From contig OU612066.1 of assembly GCA_914767715.1 (NCBI GenBank), positions 18,636,283 through 18,700,282 of the forward strand: a DNA stretch of 64,000 bases, read 5' to 3'. A model generated the notes under the pieces. That model had not been told where the DNA came from and ran no database searches. It saw nothing but the letters and a program-made list of their open reading frames with translations. Origin of the DNA: Membranipora membranacea. Its lineage: Eukaryota > Bryozoa > Gymnolaemata > Cheilostomatida > Membraniporidae. Every line of letters begins with the position of its first letter. The first letter of the stretch is position 1. Positions 63,712-64,000 of this stretch are shown in pieces. A program made the position numbers and the translations under genes.

Positions 63712-64000
63712 ATAATCAACAAAAAGGTATAGCGTGTAGCCGCACATGGACGCCACAACTACAGAAATATGCTTTGTTATTTATTGTATTTGCGATTTTT
63801 TCCTTGTCAATATCTTGTATAATACTTGTCCCCATTGCATATGTGTGAACAATTTCTAATGTACATCAACAATAAAGGCCATACAGATAACTCTTCCGAT
63901 TCCCACCCTCCTTATTTGTCTCAATTTGAAATATGCCTAGGTACCCCTCTTTATAAAAATGTGGAAACCTAGATGTTGAAGGTGATCTATGTAATTCAAT
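63712..64000. other. Probable intron of the right-edge gene
   Basis: No open exon with splice sites was recognised on either strand up to the window end. Confidence 0.35.

Overview
This is intron-rich, AT-rich animal nuclear DNA. Every recognisable gene is split into short exons with GT-AG introns, stops are followed by AATAAA signals, and the introns carry tRNA-derived SINEs, small inverted-repeat DNA elements and minisatellites. The proteins are typical metazoan ones: a C2H2 zinc-finger factor, a DNAJA2-type Hsp40, an RS-rich cyclophilin of the PPIG/NKTR family and prolidase. An invertebrate bilaterian with a compact to medium genome is the best guess, but nothing here fixes the phylum.

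Layout. 1-16.7 kb: the 3' two thirds or more of a C2H2 zinc-finger gene on the minus strand (10 coding exons in the window, at least nine fingers, cut by the left edge), with a 6.8 kb intron. 16.7-29.3 kb: no coding exon seen; it holds a MITE-like element, a miRNA-like hairpin, palindromes and homopolymer runs. 29.4-35.8 kb: complete DNAJA2 (+, 9 exons, 400 aa), with two SINEs and a TTAA-flanked inverted-repeat element in its introns. 36.8-46.7 kb: complete PPIG/NKTR-like cyclophilin (+, 19 exons, 782 aa), carrying a 23-bp minisatellite, a pentanucleotide array and a third SINE type. 47.6-48.2 kb: a possible hAT fragment. 48.6-49.1 kb: a small unrecognised, possibly tail-anchored protein gene (-). 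50.5-52.7 kb: an unrecognised five-exon single-pass membrane protein gene (-). 53.6-53.9 kb: a nine-copy 38-bp minisatellite. 54.1-62.9 kb: complete prolidase PEPD (-, 15 exons, 483 aa). 63.6-63.7 kb: the last exon of a further minus-strand gene that runs out of the window.

There is no sign of a shared pathway; the order is ordinary gene neighbourhood. DNAJA2 and the cyclophilin are both protein-folding factors in head-to-tail order about 1.8 kb apart, but the RS tail of the cyclophilin points to nuclear splicing bodies rather than to joint work with Hsp40.

All exon models were built by eye from reading frame, splice sites and phase. For the four main genes the phases close without a break from start to stop or to the window edge. 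The points most worth a second look are the two unrecognised membrane-protein genes, the possible intronic polyadenylation of the cyclophilin, the SINE with a 53-bp palindrome, the TTAA element, the in-frame SINE ORF beside an RS exon, and the duplicated splice donor in the zinc-finger gene.
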